Below the pieces are notes generated by a model. It did no database searches, had not been told where the DNA came from, and worked only from the letters and a program-made list of their open reading frames with translations. Of a stretch of DNA of 64,000 nt, positions 1-8,437 are shown one piece after another. This stretch comes from Rodentibacter pneumotropicus DSM 21403 (GTDB lineage: Bacteria > Pseudomonadota > Gammaproteobacteria > Enterobacterales > Pasteurellaceae). The first letter of the stretch is position 1. Each line of letters opens with the position of its first letter. The DNA lies in contig NZ_KB904057.1 of the NCBI RefSeq assembly GCF_000379905.1, positions 115,186 to 179,185 of the forward strand, in the 5' to 3' direction. The position numbers and the translations under genes were made by a program.

Positions 1-2
1 AA

Positions 3-170
3 CGTATGGCAATACAGTTAGGGCAATGGTATGGGGCGAGAGCATTAAATCGGTATAGCGGACAAATAGTGAAAATCGTTGCAGGAATCATGATGATTTT
101 TTTTGCATTGGCTTTATTTTATGGGACTACTCTTGAAGTGAGCGGTGGAGCAGTGCTGTTTGGAAAGTAA
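3..170 (+). CDS. C-terminal end of an integral membrane protein (possibly TauE/SafE-like), cut by the window edge
   Basis: An open frame enters from the left edge and stops at the TAA at 168-170, giving 55 visible residues. It holds one hydrophobic segment of about 22 residues (IVKIVAGIMMIFFALALFYG) preceded by a basic stretch, GQWYGARALNRYSG. This pattern resembles the last helix of TauE/SafE-type sulfite or organic-anion exporters, but too little is visible to name it. A hairpin terminator follows directly, so this is a real gene end. Confidence 0.45.
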   Translation, partial: RMAIQLGQWYGARALNRYSGQIVKIVAGIMMIFFALALFYGTTLEVSGGAVLFGK

Positions 171-177
171 AAAAATA

Positions 178-210
178 AAACCCATCAAATCCGATGGGTT
201 TAAAATCTTT
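178..210 (+). terminator. Rho-independent terminator after the membrane protein gene
   Basis: A 9-bp perfect stem (AAACCCATC at 178-186, GATGGGTTT at 193-201) with a 6-nt loop, followed by an AT-rich tail ending in CTTTT. It sits 8 bp after the stop codon and separates the gene from the oppositely oriented tRNA-Asn. Confidence 0.75.
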
Positions 211-269
211 TGGTTGCTAATTTAGAATTCGTAAAAGGAGACAAACAAATTCTAAACCAAAAGAGAAAT

Positions 270-345
270 TGGCTCCTCCTGCTGGACTTGAACCAGCGAC
301 ATATGGATTAACAGTCCACCGTTCTACCGACTGAACTAAGGAGGA
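270..345 (-). tRNA. tRNA-Asn (anticodon GTT)
   Basis: Read on the minus strand, the 76-nt sequence folds as a full cloverleaf with encoded 3' CCA. The acceptor is TCCTCCT/AGGAGGA, the D-arm contains AGTTCAGTCGGTAGAAC, the anticodon loop is CTGTTAA with GTT, and the T-arm contains GGTTCAAGTCC. It matches the enterobacterial tRNA-Asn plan closely. Confidence 0.97.
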
Positions 346-376
346 ATAATTCTATATCACAGTGAATCGGTCGCGA

Positions 377-405
377 ATTTTAATGATCGGACAATAGTTT
401 GTCAA
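377..405 (-). promoter_or_regulatory. Sigma-70 promoter of tRNA-Asn
   Basis: On the minus strand a perfect -35 TTGACA (400-405) is separated by 17 bp from a -10 TAAAAT (377-382). A GC-rich discriminator (TCGCGACCG) follows, as is typical of growth-rate-regulated stable RNA promoters. The tRNA begins about 30 bp downstream. Confidence 0.75.
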
Positions 406-446
406 CGGGTAAAATAAAAAAATTCAAAAAATTTTTAACGTATTTT

Positions 447-481
447 CTATCCACAAATATTGTGGATAACTTTGTGGATTA
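447..481. promoter_or_regulatory. Cluster of three DnaA-box-like sites upstream of uvrB
   Basis: A perfect DnaA box TTATCCACA lies on the minus strand (461-469). Single-mismatch copies lie on each side: CTATCCACA on the plus strand (447-455) and TAATCCACA on the minus strand (473-481). The rest of the 346-742 gap holds the tRNA promoter, AT-rich sequence, a candidate uvrB promoter and a USS just before uvrB. DnaA binding near the E. coli uvrB promoter has been reported, so a conserved regulatory role is plausible. Confidence 0.6.
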
Positions 482-694
482 AAATAGAATAAGCTCCTCT
501 AATGCTGATAAATACTGGGATTGTAGAATGCAGGCTAATAATTGATTGCAAAATGACATTCCTTTATTTATCAATTAATTAGGTAAAGTCCAGCAAAAAA
601 TATAAAAAAGTTTCAGATTTTGTGAGGTTTTTCTCTTGACATTGCTAACACTGTGTAAAACTTAGCTTTTTTACTCTATCCGGAGTAAGAAATA

Positions 695-703
695 TGCTAG
701 AAT
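695..703 (+). promoter_or_regulatory. Candidate extended -10 promoter element of uvrB
   Basis: TGC followed by TAGAAT (698-703) forms an extended -10 about 40 bp before the uvrB ATG. A second possible -35 (TTGACA, 636-641) lies farther upstream but has no convincing -10 at the right spacing. No clear LexA box (CTG-N10-CAG) is visible in this gap. Confidence 0.4.
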
Positions 704-742
704 AGCGCCAATAAAAACTCATCGAATTTTAACCGCACTTTT

Positions 743-2779
743 ATGTCAGAAAAAATTAACAGTAAACCTTTTATTCTTCATTCTGATTTCAATCCTTCCG
801 GCGATCAGCCCCAAGCCATTGAAAAACTTGCTGAAAATTTAGAAGACGGGCTTGCCCATCAAACGCTTCTTGGAGTAACGGGATCGGGTAAAACTTTTAC
901 TATCGCCAACGTGATTGCAAACCTGAATCGTCCGGCGATGTTGCTTGCACCAAACAAAACTCTTGCTGCCCAGCTTTATGCAGAAATGAAGGCTTTTTTC
1001 CCTGAAAATGCGGTGGAATATTTCGTTTCCTACTATGATTATTATCAGCCCGAGGCTTATGTGCCGAGTAGTGATACTTTTATTGAAAAAGATGCGTCCA
1101 TTAATGATCAAATTGAACAAATGCGTCTTTCTGCCACCAAATCTTTTTTGGAGCGCCGTGATACGATTGTGGTGGCTTCGGTTTCTGCTATTTACGGCTT
1201 GGGTGATCCCGATAGTTATTTAAAAATGATGTTGCATCTGCAACAGGGGGCGATTATCGATCAACGCCAAATTCTGGCAAAATTGGCTGAATTACAATAT
1301 ACACGCAACGATCAAGCGTTCCAACGGGGAACTTTCCGAGTACGTGGTGAAATTATTGATATTTTTCCAGCAGAATCTGACGACATTGCTGTCCGCATTG
1401 AATTATTTGATGATGAAATTGAGCGTTTAAGCCTGTTCGATCCGCTGACAGGACACCATTTAGGCTCAGTGCCACGCTATACAGTATATCCAAAGACCCA
1501 CTATGTCACGCCACGTGAACGCATTTTAGCTGCCATTGAAAAAATCAAAGCGGAGTTGGTACAACGCCGTGAATATTTCATCAAAGAAAATAAATTGTTG
1601 GAAGAACAGCGCATTAGCCAACGTACTATGTTTGACATTGAAATGATGAATGAACTGGGTTATTGCTCTGGCATTGAAAATTACTCACGCTATCTTTCCG
1701 GTCGAAATGAAGGAGAACCGCCACCGACATTATTCGACTATATGCCCTCTGATGCCATTTTGATTATTGATGAATCCCACGTGACCGTACCACAAATCGG
1801 GGGGATGTATCGTGGCGACCGTTCCCGTAAAGAAACCTTGGTGGAGTATGGTTTTCGTTTGCCTTCTGCTTTAGACAACCGCCCGCTACGTTTTGAAGAA
1901 TTTGAACGACTAGCACCGCAAACCATCTATGTTTCCGCCACACCGGGACCTTATGAATTAGAAAAATCCGGTGATGAAATTATCGATCAAGTGGTGCGCC
2001 CGACAGGCTTGCTTGATCCGGAAATTGAAATTCGCCCTGTTGCTATTCAGGTGGATGATTTGCTTTCCGAAGCACGCCAAAGAGCAGACAGAAATGAGCG
2101 GGTTTTAGTGACCACTCTTACCAAAAAAATGGCGGAAGATCTCACAGATTATCTGGATGAACACGGTATTCGGGTGCGTTATCTCCATTCGGATATTGAT
2201 ACTGTTGAACGGGTGGAAATCATCCGTGATTTACGTTTAGGTGAATTTGACGTGCTGGTCGGCATTAACTTATTGCGTGAAGGCTTGGACATTCCGGAGG
2301 TTTCCCTCGTGGCAATTTTAGATGCGGATAAAGAAGGGTTCTTGCGTTCCGAGCGTTCGCTTATTCAAACTATTGGACGTGCCGCACGTAATCTGAAAGG
2401 AAAAGCGATTTTATATGCCGACAGCATCACTAAATCCATGGAAAAAGCCATCACGGAAACCAACCGCCGCCGTGAAAAGCAAATGAAATACAATGAAGAG
2501 CACGGCATTATTCCACAAGCCTTAAACAAAAAAGTGGGTGAGTTATTGGACATCGGTCAGGGGGGGGCGAATAAAGGGAGAGGCAAATCACGAGCCAAAA
2601 CTGTGGCAGAACCGACCGCACTTTATTATGCTCCGAAAAACGCCAAGGAATATCAGCAACAAGTCAAGAAATTGGAACAACAAATGTATAAATTTGCTCA
2701 GGATCTGGAATTTGAAAAAGCTGCTGCTATTCGGGATCAACTTCATCAATTAAGAGAACAATTTGTGATGAGCGAATAG
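743..2779 (+). CDS. uvrB: UvrABC excinuclease subunit B
   Basis: UvrB is the damage-verifying helicase-like subunit of nucleotide excision repair. It receives lesions from UvrA and recruits UvrC for incision. The 678 residues carry Walker A GVTGSGKT (44-51), the DNA-clamping beta-hairpin region [12 protein letters not shown] near 97-108, the DESH box, a helicase C-terminal half with [15 protein letters not shown], and a C-terminal UVR motif that contacts UvrC. Length matches the family. The ATG follows a USS (ACCGCACTTTT) with only a weak ribosome-binding site. A G8 run (2560-2567) lies inside the gene. The gene stands alone, with the convergent azlCD pair downstream. Confidence 0.98.
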   Translation: MSEKINSKPFILHSDFNPSGDQPQAIEKLAENLEDGLAHQTLLGVTGSGKTFTIANVIANLNRPAMLLAPNKTLAAQLYAEMKAFFPENAVEYFVSYYDYYQPEAYVPSSDTFIEKDASINDQIEQMRLSATKSFLERRDTIVVASVSAIYGLGDPDSYLKMMLHLQQGAIIDQRQILAKLAELQYTRNDQAFQRGTFRVRGEIIDIFPAESDDIAVRIELFDDEIERLSLFDPLTGHHLGSVPRYTVYPKTHYVTPRERILAAIEKIKAELVQRREYFIKENKLLEEQRISQRTMFDIEMMNELGYCSGIENYSRYLSGRNEGEPPPTLFDYMPSDAILIIDESHVTVPQIGGMYRGDRSRKETLVEYGFRLPSALDNRPLRFEEFERLAPQTIYVSATPGPYELEKSGDEIIDQVVRPTGLLDPEIEIRPVAIQVDDLLSEARQRADRNERVLVTTLTKKMAEDLTDYLDEHGIRVRYLHSDIDTVERVEIIRDLRLGEFDVLVGINLLREGLDIPEVSLVAILDADKEGFLRSERSLIQTIGRAARNLKGKAILYADSITKSMEKAITETNRRREKQMKYNEEHGIIPQALNKKVGELLDIGQGGANKGRGKSRAKTVAEPTALYYAPKNAKEYQQQVKKLEQQMYKFAQDLEFEKAAAIRDQLHQLREQFVMSE

Positions 2780-2802
2780 GGCAAGTCGGAAAATACTGTG
2801 TT

Positions 2803-3150
2803 TTACATCGGGAAGTAATAGAGTATTAAGCTGTATAATGTTAATGTGATTATAAAACTGGGTATTATTTTTTTTGTTACGATGGTCATGATAAATGTCC
2901 CTAACAATAAAAATAATATAATAATAGTTTTTGGGCTAAAATCATTGAATATACTTACTATATCCTTCCCTGAAAACGCACTGTTAAAGACAATTATTCC
3001 AATCATGGCTTGTGCACTATAACTTATTGACTTATATATAAATCCATCTTTATTGTTTAAATGTTTATTATCCTTTAAAAAGAAAGGGGATATTCTAAAG
3101 ATGAAAATAGTTATTGCAGAAAATAATATTAAAAAAAGAATATTTGTCAT
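2803..3150 (-). CDS. azlD: AzlD-family small subunit of a branched-chain amino-acid exporter
   Basis: A 115-residue, very hydrophobic protein with about four membrane segments. AzlD proteins pair with AzlC to export branched-chain amino acids or analogues. Its start (3150) overlaps the end of azlC in an ATGA arrangement, so translation is coupled. The coding sequence is unusually AT-rich, with many AAA/ATA/TTA codons, and has no USS, unlike most neighbours; this suggests fairly recent acquisition. Family assignment rests on size, topology and position beside azlC. Confidence 0.75.
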   Translation of the reverse strand: MTNILFLILFSAITIFIFRISPFFLKDNKHLNNKDGFIYKSISYSAQAMIGIIVFNSAFSGKDIVSIFNDFSPKTIIILFLLLGTFIMTIVTKKIIPSFIITLTLYSLILYYFPM

Positions 3151-3836
3151 TTTTGTTTACCTATATAATCTAAAGTCGCGAATGAAATGCCAATTAAAAA
3201 TGGCGCAATAATCATTGTGTATTCTTTGAATAAGAATAGAAATACAGGTGCTAATAACAATCCTATCCAATATGCACTAATATCAAGATAATCCGGCCAA
3301 TGTTTTGCGGCTAAGGCGGTAAATTGTAACGGTAAAACAATTTTAACGATTTCATAAAATAAAGGTGAGCTAATCTCAGAACCCGTATAATAGCCAATAA
3401 ATGTGGATAAAACAGATACAAAATAGATAGGTAGTCCTACACCTAAGAAATATAAAAAATAATCTTCTTCCTTATTCTTGAATTTAGAAATACAGGCTGA
3501 AAAAACAGAAGGAACAATTAGGACACTTGATAAGAATATCTTTCTATATGAAATGTTTTTAAAATACCCGGATAATGCGGATGACATTAAAATAAATCTG
3601 GAATTTAATGCCAAAATTATTGGTATTAGAGATATTCCAGCACCATAACTCTGAATAAGCATAAATTGTAACGGTGTTGAAAAGATAAAAATACTGGTAG
3701 CCATCACTTCGGATAAACCTAAACCTTGGCTAGCACCTAAAGCCCCAATAGGTACATATAGAAAAATAAATGCAAGCCCAAAAGATATTGAATCTTTTAG
3801 ACCCGCATTAAATGATTTATTTGAAAATAATTCCAT
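3147..3836 (-). CDS. azlC: AzlC-family branched-chain amino-acid permease
   Basis: A 229-residue membrane protein with the AzlC signature near the N-terminus (GLKDSISFGLAFIFLYVPIG) and an internal LALNSRFILMSSALSGYF motif typical of the family. With AzlD it probably forms an exporter for branched-chain or related amino acids. The pair is transcribed toward uvrB. A perfect CRP-type palindrome lies 100 bp before its start, pointing to catabolite control. AT-richness and lack of USS mark the pair as atypical for this chromosome. The exact substrate is not deducible. Confidence 0.8.
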   Translation of the reverse strand: MELFSNKSFNAGLKDSISFGLAFIFLYVPIGALGASQGLGLSEVMATSIFIFSTPLQFMLIQSYGAGISLIPIILALNSRFILMSSALSGYFKNISYRKIFLSSVLIVPSVFSACISKFKNKEEDYFLYFLGVGLPIYFVSVLSTFIGYYTGSEISSPLFYEIVKIVLPLQFTALAAKHWPDYLDISAYWIGLLLAPVFLFLFKEYTMIIAPFLIGISFATLDYIGKQK

Positions 3837-3935
3837 TAGATGTATCTCGCTTGTTCTATACTAAAAAACCGTTTTCAAGAACGATGGTATAGATCAAGAA
3901 AAATGTCAATGGTTTTGTTAATGAAATGTTAAAGT

Positions 3936-3951
3936 TGTGAGTGGGATCACA
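3936..3951. promoter_or_regulatory. Perfect CRP-type operator upstream of azlCD
   Basis: TGTGA-GTGGGA-TCACA matches the CRP consensus TGTGA-N6-TCACA exactly, and the flanks extend the symmetry to TTGTGA...TCACAA. The only gene reading away from it is azlC, 100 bp downstream on the minus strand; the other neighbour ends here. I could not place a convincing -35/-10 pair. Confidence 0.65.
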
Positions 3952-4024
3952 ATTTACATCATTGTTCGGAAAACAACACAGAAGACTTTAGCTGCACACT
4001 TTATGTGATATTCGCGATTATAAT

Positions 4025-4051
4025 AAAAGGGCAACGCATTATTGCCCTTTT
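4025..4051 (-). terminator. Terminator of the amino-acid ABC operon
   Basis: A 10-bp perfect stem AAAAGGGCAA/TTGCCCTTTT with a 7-nt loop, U-rich on the minus strand, 12 bp after the stop codon of the substrate-binding protein gene. It is symmetrical enough to act in both directions. Confidence 0.85.
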
Positions 4052-4062
4052 ATTTTGTGAAT

Positions 4063-4920
4063 TTATTTATATTCTACTAAGATATCGCTTTTAGTCACAC
4101 TATCGCCGTAAACCGGTAGCAAGGTTTTTTCGTAGGCTTGTTTGAGTACGCCTTCTTTTGAAAGTTTTTCAATTTCAGTGTTGAGCCAATTTAATAAATC
4201 CGGCGCATCTTTACGAACGGCAGGCGCAATTACATCTTGCTCACCGAAACTTTTTACTCCCACGGTATAGTCCGGATTTTGTTTTACCCAAGCGAATAAG
4301 AAGGTGTTATCGTTTGATAGGGCATCCCCTCTGCCATCTCGTAAAGCCTCAAAGGTTTCCGTGTTTTGTTCAAATTTCAATAATTTGATATTCGGATAAT
4401 TCTTGGTGAAGAAAATATCCGCTGTAGTGCCTTTATCAACGATAAGTGTTTTGTCTTTTAATTGCTCAAGATCCGTAATGACTTCACCATTTTTTGAAAC
4501 CACGCCAAGAGCCACTTTCATATAAGGATTGGCAAAATCCACCACTTCTTTCCGCGCAGCGGTTACGGTGAAATTGGCGAGGATAATATCCACTTTTTTG
4601 GAAAGCAAATATTCCACACGATTGGCGGCATCCACCAATACAAATTCCGCTTTATTTTCATCACCTAAGAGATCTTTGGTGATGGCTTTGCCTATTTCTA
4701 CATCAAAGCCTTGGTTTTTACCTTGAGCATCTACATAGCCGAAAGGTGGTTTGTCGCTGAATACACCAATACGGATTTTGCCGGCTTGTTTCAATTGCTC
4801 AATGGCTGAAACAGATTGTGAGGCTTCTTTGTTTGGCGTATCGTCATTGCAGGCGGTAAGCCCTAAGGCTAGGGTCACAGTGGCAAAAAGTGCGGTTAAA
4901 TTTTTAAATGTTTTCTTCAT
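4063..4920 (-). CDS. Polar amino-acid (CjaA-like, probably cysteine) substrate-binding lipoprotein
   Basis: Periplasmic binding protein (SBP_bac_3 family) of a His/Gln-type ABC importer. The ATG at 4920 is preferred: it follows an AGAGGA ribosome-binding site and gives a lipoprotein signal ending in the lipobox LTAC. A start 21 bp upstream would add MNREEQT before the signal. The body carries the family motifs [16 protein letters not shown] and [11 protein letters not shown], and strongly recalls Campylobacter CjaA, a cysteine-binding protein; the substrate is inferred. The start overlaps the ATPase gene by 17 bp, so it is translationally coupled. A USS (4887-4896) encodes part of the signal-peptide hydrophobic core. 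Mature length is normal. Confidence 0.88.
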   Translation of the reverse strand: MKKTFKNLTALFATVTLALGLTACNDDTPNKEASQSVSAIEQLKQAGKIRIGVFSDKPPFGYVDAQGKNQGFDVEIGKAITKDLLGDENKAEFVLVDAANRVEYLLSKKVDIILANFTVTAARKEVVDFANPYMKVALGVVSKNGEVITDLEQLKDKTLIVDKGTTADIFFTKNYPNIKLLKFEQNTETFEALRDGRGDALSNDNTFLFAWVKQNPDYTVGVKSFGEQDVIAPAVRKDAPDLLNWLNTEIEKLSKEGVLKQAYEKTLLPVYGDSVTKSDILVEYK

Positions 4921-5668
4921 AGTTTGTTCCTCTCGGTTCATAGTTTAAGATGTTTAAAAATGTTTTCGCCCGATCCGTGGTGGGATTGGTGAAAAAATCT
5001 TCCGGTTTGGTTTGCTCAATAATTTGTCCTTTATCCATAAAAACAATGCGATTTGCCACTTGGCGGGCGAACCCCATTTCGTGGGTCACGATCAACATCG
5101 TCATCCCTTCTTTGGCAAGCCCTAAAATCACATCAAGTACCTCGCGTACCATTTCGGGATCGAGGGCAGCAGTGACTTCGTCAAACAACATAATTTCAGG
5201 GTTCATACAAAGCGCACGGACAATCGCGATCCGTTGTTTTTGCCCACCGGAAAGTTCACGAGGGTAGGCATTTTTTCGATCAAATAATCCCACTCGTTTT
5301 AATAATTCATCCGCTTGTTTTTCGGCTTCCACCCGATCACGTTTTTGAACCTTTAAAGGCCCGAGCAAAATATTGTCGATCACCGATAGGTGGGCAAATA
5401 ATTCATAGCTTTGAAATACCATTCCAATTCGTTGACGTGCATTGACCCAAGTTATGTTTTTGCCAAGCTCGCCGGCATTTTGAAGCAATAATTGACCGCT
5501 CTTTATGGGCTCTAAGCCGTTTAATGTGCGGAGTAATGTGCTTTTTCCACAGCCGGACGGGCCTAAAATCACCACCACTTCGCCTTTTTCTATGGAGAGA
5601 TTAATGCCTTTTAATGCTTCAATCTCACCATAGTTTTTAACTAAATTTTTTATTTCTAATAATGCCAT
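4904..5668 (-). CDS. Amino-acid ABC transporter ATP-binding protein (GlnQ/HisP type)
   Basis: A 254-residue ATPase with Walker [10 protein letters not shown] (36-44), the Q-loop region [13 protein letters not shown], signature LSGGQKQR, Walker B IMLFDE and the switch histidine in VTHEMGFA. It powers the importer formed with the two permeases upstream and the lipoprotein downstream. The D-loop region reads DEVTAALD where most relatives have DEPTSALD, a mild variation. It begins 10 bp after the end of the preceding permease gene. Confidence 0.93.
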   Translation of the reverse strand: MALLEIKNLVKNYGEIEALKGINLSIEKGEVVVILGPSGCGKSTLLRTLNGLEPIKSGQLLLQNAGELGKNITWVNARQRIGMVFQSYELFAHLSVIDNILLGPLKVQKRDRVEAEKQADELLKRVGLFDRKNAYPRELSGGQKQRIAIVRALCMNPEIMLFDEVTAALDPEMVREVLDVILGLAKEGMTMLIVTHEMGFARQVANRIVFMDKGQIIEQTKPEDFFTNPTTDRAKTFLNILNYEPRGTNYEENI

Positions 5669-5677
5669 AGGTATTCC

Positions 5678-6346
5678 TTAGCTTTCCCAACGGGTTTCTA
5701 AATGACGGGAAAATAATGAGAGCGGATAACAGATCATAAAATAGAGCAAGAAAATGACTCCATAGATCCAAAGTGCCGCCGATTGATTGCTAAAAAGTGA
5801 ATGTTCAATAATTTGCTGACCCACTTTAATCACTTCTATTACACCGATTAACATCGCAAGGGAGCTGGTTTTCACCATACGGGTGAAAAGATTAATGGCA
5901 CTTGGGGTAACACGTTTTAGACTTTGCGGCAGCAAAATATAAATAAAGGTTTGAAAAGGTGTTAAACCTAAAGCGTAAGCGGATTCAACCTGATGTTTTT
6001 CAATGGAAGTCAAGGCGCCTCGCACAAGATCGCCCATTTCTGCAGTGCCCCAAAAAATAAATACCCAAATGCAGACAGTGATGGCATCTAAGTGTATGCC
6101 AAGCCATTTCGCCAACCCAAAGTAGGTGATAAACAGTAGTACGAGCAAAGGAATGATGCGGACAAATTCCAAATAAACTTGGCAAATCGCTTTAATTACG
6201 GCATTTTTGCTTGTCATCACCACACCTACAATCACACCGAAAAGACAGGCAAAAAAGACAGAAACGAAGGCAATTTCAGCGGTCACCCAAAGACCACTTA
6301 ACAGCCTGGTGAAATTATTGCCTTGGAACAGTAATTCAAATTCCAT
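5678..6346 (-). CDS. Amino-acid ABC transporter permease, second subunit
   Basis: A HisM/GlnP-type inner-membrane permease of 222 residues with about five helices and the conserved EAA loop (EKHQVESAYALGLTPFQTF) that docks on the ATPase. The start at 6346 is chosen because it follows a GGAGAG ribosome-binding site; the ATG 18 bp upstream would lie farther inside the preceding gene. It overlaps the first permease gene by 11 bp. Two different permeases imply a heterodimeric channel, as in His/Gln systems. Confidence 0.9.
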   Translation of the reverse strand: MEFELLFQGNNFTRLLSGLWVTAEIAFVSVFFACLFGVIVGVVMTSKNAVIKAICQVYLEFVRIIPLLVLLFITYFGLAKWLGIHLDAITVCIWVFIFWGTAEMGDLVRGALTSIEKHQVESAYALGLTPFQTFIYILLPQSLKRVTPSAINLFTRMVKTSSLAMLIGVIEVIKVGQQIIEHSLFSNQSAALWIYGVIFLLYFMICYPLSLFSRHLETRWES

Positions 6347-6995
6347 ATTTTGCTCTCCGTGCACGCTGTTCTAAATAACGAATAAAAATTGAGATAGGTA
6401 GCAAAATGATTAAATAAAACACCACTAATAAAAATAAGGCTTCGTTGGTTTTATAATCCATCCCGATAATTTCTTTTGCCATAAACATCAGCTCTACCAC
6501 CGCAACAGCACTAATAACAGAGGTTTCTTTCATTAAAAATAGACAGTTCGCCCCAATCGCCGGTATGGAAATCGCCAATGCCTGTGGAAAAATGACGTAA
6601 CGAAAGGCTTGAAAAGGGGTTAAACCGATACTGATCGCAGACTCAATCTGACCTTTGGAAACGGCTTCTAAACCACCACGAATTGCTTCTGCCATATAGC
6701 TTCCGCCCAAAAAGGCTAAGCCGATTACACCGCACATAAAACCGTCTAATTTGATGCCGACTTTTGAAAGTCCGAAATAAAGGAAGAAAACTTGAATTAA
6801 TAATGGAGTATTGCGAGAAAGCTCAATATAGCTTTTTACCAACCAATTTAATGCTTTCAGGTTATAAGTAGTGATGACGGCGCAAATCGTACCAATAATA
6901 AACGAGAATAAAATTCCCCAAAACGAGAGGGCAAGCGTCATCAATGTTGCATCAACAAAGCGCGGTAACACGCTGATAATATAATCCCAATTCAT
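6336..6995 (-). CDS. Amino-acid ABC transporter permease, first gene of the operon
   Basis: A 219-residue HisQ/GlnP-like permease. It has N-terminal membrane helices, the family region SRNTPLLIQVFFLYFGL, and the EAA loop EAVSKGQIESAISIGLTPFQ. It heads the permease-permease-ATPase-binding protein operon running to the terminator at 4025-4051. The ribosome-binding site is weak. A 12-bp palindrome TACCATATGGTA lies 30 bp upstream and may be an operator. Confidence 0.9.
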   Translation of the reverse strand: MNWDYIISVLPRFVDATLMTLALSFWGILFSFIIGTICAVITTYNLKALNWLVKSYIELSRNTPLLIQVFFLYFGLSKVGIKLDGFMCGVIGLAFLGGSYMAEAIRGGLEAVSKGQIESAISIGLTPFQAFRYVIFPQALAISIPAIGANCLFLMKETSVISAVAVVELMFMAKEIIGMDYKTNEALFLLVVFYLIILLPISIFIRYLEQRARRAKYGI

Positions 6996-7426
6996 CTATT
7001 TTTTCATCACGTAATCGTTTTCGTTACCATATGGTAGAAAAGAATTTTCTCATCAGGAAAGAATTGAAACGAATTAATTATAATGAAATGGAATAATGAC
7101 TACTTAATTCTGAGATTGAGAAATGTTTTACCCCAAATTAGGTGAAGCAAGAAAATTGTCATAATTTCCTTTACAAAGCGTGGTTAATTTTGGCATTATT
7201 TTTTCATAGTTGCAAAAATGATGATGAGACTTAAAATCAAAGCACGAGACTTTGGCGAACACCGATATAACTCAATACCGATATAGCCCTAAGGGTCGTG
7301 TTTTTCTGTTTCTTATATATGCGTTCCTAGAAAATTTCGAAGGTTTTCCGGTCCGTTACATGTTACCGCCTAAAGTATGGAAACCGCAGCGGTAGTCTTA
7401 ATAATTTAATTTTGAGGCTATTAGCG
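6996..7426. other. Intergenic region: possible operator, then phage-like (Icd/Ash-type) non-coding remnant
   Basis: It contains the palindrome TACCATATGGTA (7026-7037) before the amino-acid ABC operon. Next is AT-rich sequence with no clear gene. From 7258 to 7395 an open stretch reads YRYSPKGRVFLFLIYAF and ends at a TAG. An overlapping frame reads YGNRSGSL (from 7376) and runs on into the small gene at 7427. To my recollection such paired motifs occur upstream of Icd/Ash-type genes of P1/P4-like phages and satellites. No integrase or att repeat is visible. Confidence 0.45.
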
Positions 7427-7609
7427 ATGAACTATCTATTCTGTGGCATTTCATATCAAACTTCCAATAAACCTTATCTTCACTTACATATTGTGGCGGA
7501 TAATGTTCCCCAAACATGGAATTATAGGTTAATTCCAATAAGACGAATCAGCTCAAAATATTACTCTATTACCTCTATTTCCAACCGTACGGAGGTGGTT
7601 TATGCCTAA
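7427..7609 (+). CDS. Small Icd/Ash-like (phage cell-division inhibitor family) protein or remnant
   Basis: A 60-residue reading frame starting at the ATG at 7427. Its first part, MNYLFCGISYQTSNKPYLHL followed by HIVADN, resembles the N-terminal half of host cell-division inhibitor Icd-like proteins found in prophages and P4-type satellites (pattern F-GI...NKPY-LHL-VAD). The second half does not look like the family, so it may be truncated or frameshifted. It overlaps the next gene by 8 bp, suggesting an old two-gene cassette. Family placement is by memory of motifs only. Confidence 0.4.
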   Translation: MNYLFCGISYQTSNKPYLHLHIVADNVPQTWNYRLIPIRRISSKYYSITSISNRTEVVYA

Positions 7610-7928
7610 AATCCCAACCCATTGCGCTTTATCAATGGAAAATACAAGTAAAGTTCACACCGCAATTCGAAAAGCTAAAGCCATTTTGACTCTTATTCAA
7701 AACGATGGCGTGAATAATGACGAATTAGAAGGATTTTTTAGTAGTGAAAAAGTAATTAGGGAGGCATTAAGAGTTGTGAAGGATCTCCTTGAACAAGCCG
7801 AACAATCATCAAAAGTTGATTTCTATTTCGTGAAAGAAGGAAAAATATTAGCTGATGTAACGAGGGAAGAAGGTTTATCTACAAAGTTACGTGATAGAAA
7901 TATTAAAAGGCTGCTTGAAAATAATTGA
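7602..7928 (+). CDS. Hypothetical 108-residue protein, probable phage/satellite accessory gene
   Basis: The ATG at 7602 follows a strong GGAGGTGG ribosome-binding site, which makes this a credible gene. The product is soluble and charged. It is predicted to be largely helical, from a stretch beginning VHTAIRKAKAILTLIQN and another around KVIREALRVVKDLLEQAEQ, and ends with a basic tail. There is no signal peptide, no cysteine cluster and no family I recognise. It lies directly behind the Icd-like frame, in a patch without conserved housekeeping genes, so a phage-derived origin is inferred. Confidence 0.55.
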   Translation: MPKIPTHCALSMENTSKVHTAIRKAKAILTLIQNDGVNNDELEGFFSSEKVIREALRVVKDLLEQAEQSSKVDFYFVKEGKILADVTREEGLSTKLRDRNIKRLLENN

Positions 7929-8041
7929 GGGGAATATATACATCTCATTTTGCTGAGTATCTTGTGAACCCCAATTTGATTAATTATTCTTATTGCTCTC
8001 AACACTTGGAAAGTACGAGATCATAGTAAAGAAAACGATGG

Positions 8042-8369
8042 CTAAAAGTGCGGTCGGTTTTGGTTAGGTTTTAATTTAGTAACTGGTGAAAGGCTTTGAC
8101 TAATTGCTAATCGTTTTGAATTGAATAAACTGTTTGGCTTTGGTGCGCTATTATCAATTTTAATGAGTAGTTTCATATTTTTGTCTATCGTATAATGTGT
8201 TTGAGCAACCATAAGCGTACTCCAATAATCTAGCTTGGTGTGGCTTTCAGTTGAAAGTGTGCTTATCTTAACATAATCCTTAATATCTGTTGATTCTAAC
8301 ACAACTTGTGTTATCTGCTTTTTCTTCAAGATTAGGATTTTTCGGATTAAAATCCCAGTTACGTTTCAT
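8042..8369 (-). pseudogene. Frameshifted small hypothetical gene
   Basis: A good ribosome-binding site (AGGAG) precedes the ATG at 8369, whose frame (MKRNWDFNPKNPNLEEKAD...) stops at 8280 after 29 codons. A second frame without a good start (TTG at 8327-8329) continues with QITQVVLESTDIKDYVKI and runs to 8042. Removing one A from the A5 run near 8321 joins them into one protein of about 109 residues. The simplest reading is a one-base insertion in a short poly-A tract; a sequencing error or programmed frameshift is possible. No family recognised. Confidence 0.5.
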
Positions 8370-8399
8370 TTTATTTCTCCTAATTTTAGATATAAAAAT

Positions 8400-8418
8400 A
8401 GCCCCGCAGAGCGGAGCT
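8400..8418 (-). terminator. Terminator of the MliC-like gene
   Basis: On the minus strand an 8-bp stem (AGCTCCGC/GCGGGGCT, one U-G pair) with a 3-nt loop is followed by ATTTTTATA. It lies 20 bp after the stop codon. Confidence 0.7.
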
Positions 8419-8437
8419 TATTTATATGGTTTGGTTT

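Noticed and set aside
636..664. TTGACA upstream of uvrB as its -35 with AACTTA as -10, and a possible LexA box around CTGTGTAAAACTTAG
   Set aside because: The -10 is poor at any allowed spacing, and the half-sites do not form CTG-N10-CAG. The extended -10 at 695-703 is a better candidate.
2560..2567. G8 run in uvrB as a phase-variation tract
   Set aside because: uvrB is a housekeeping repair gene and similar runs occur in dnaB and alr; more likely neutral codon context for Gly-Gly-Ala.
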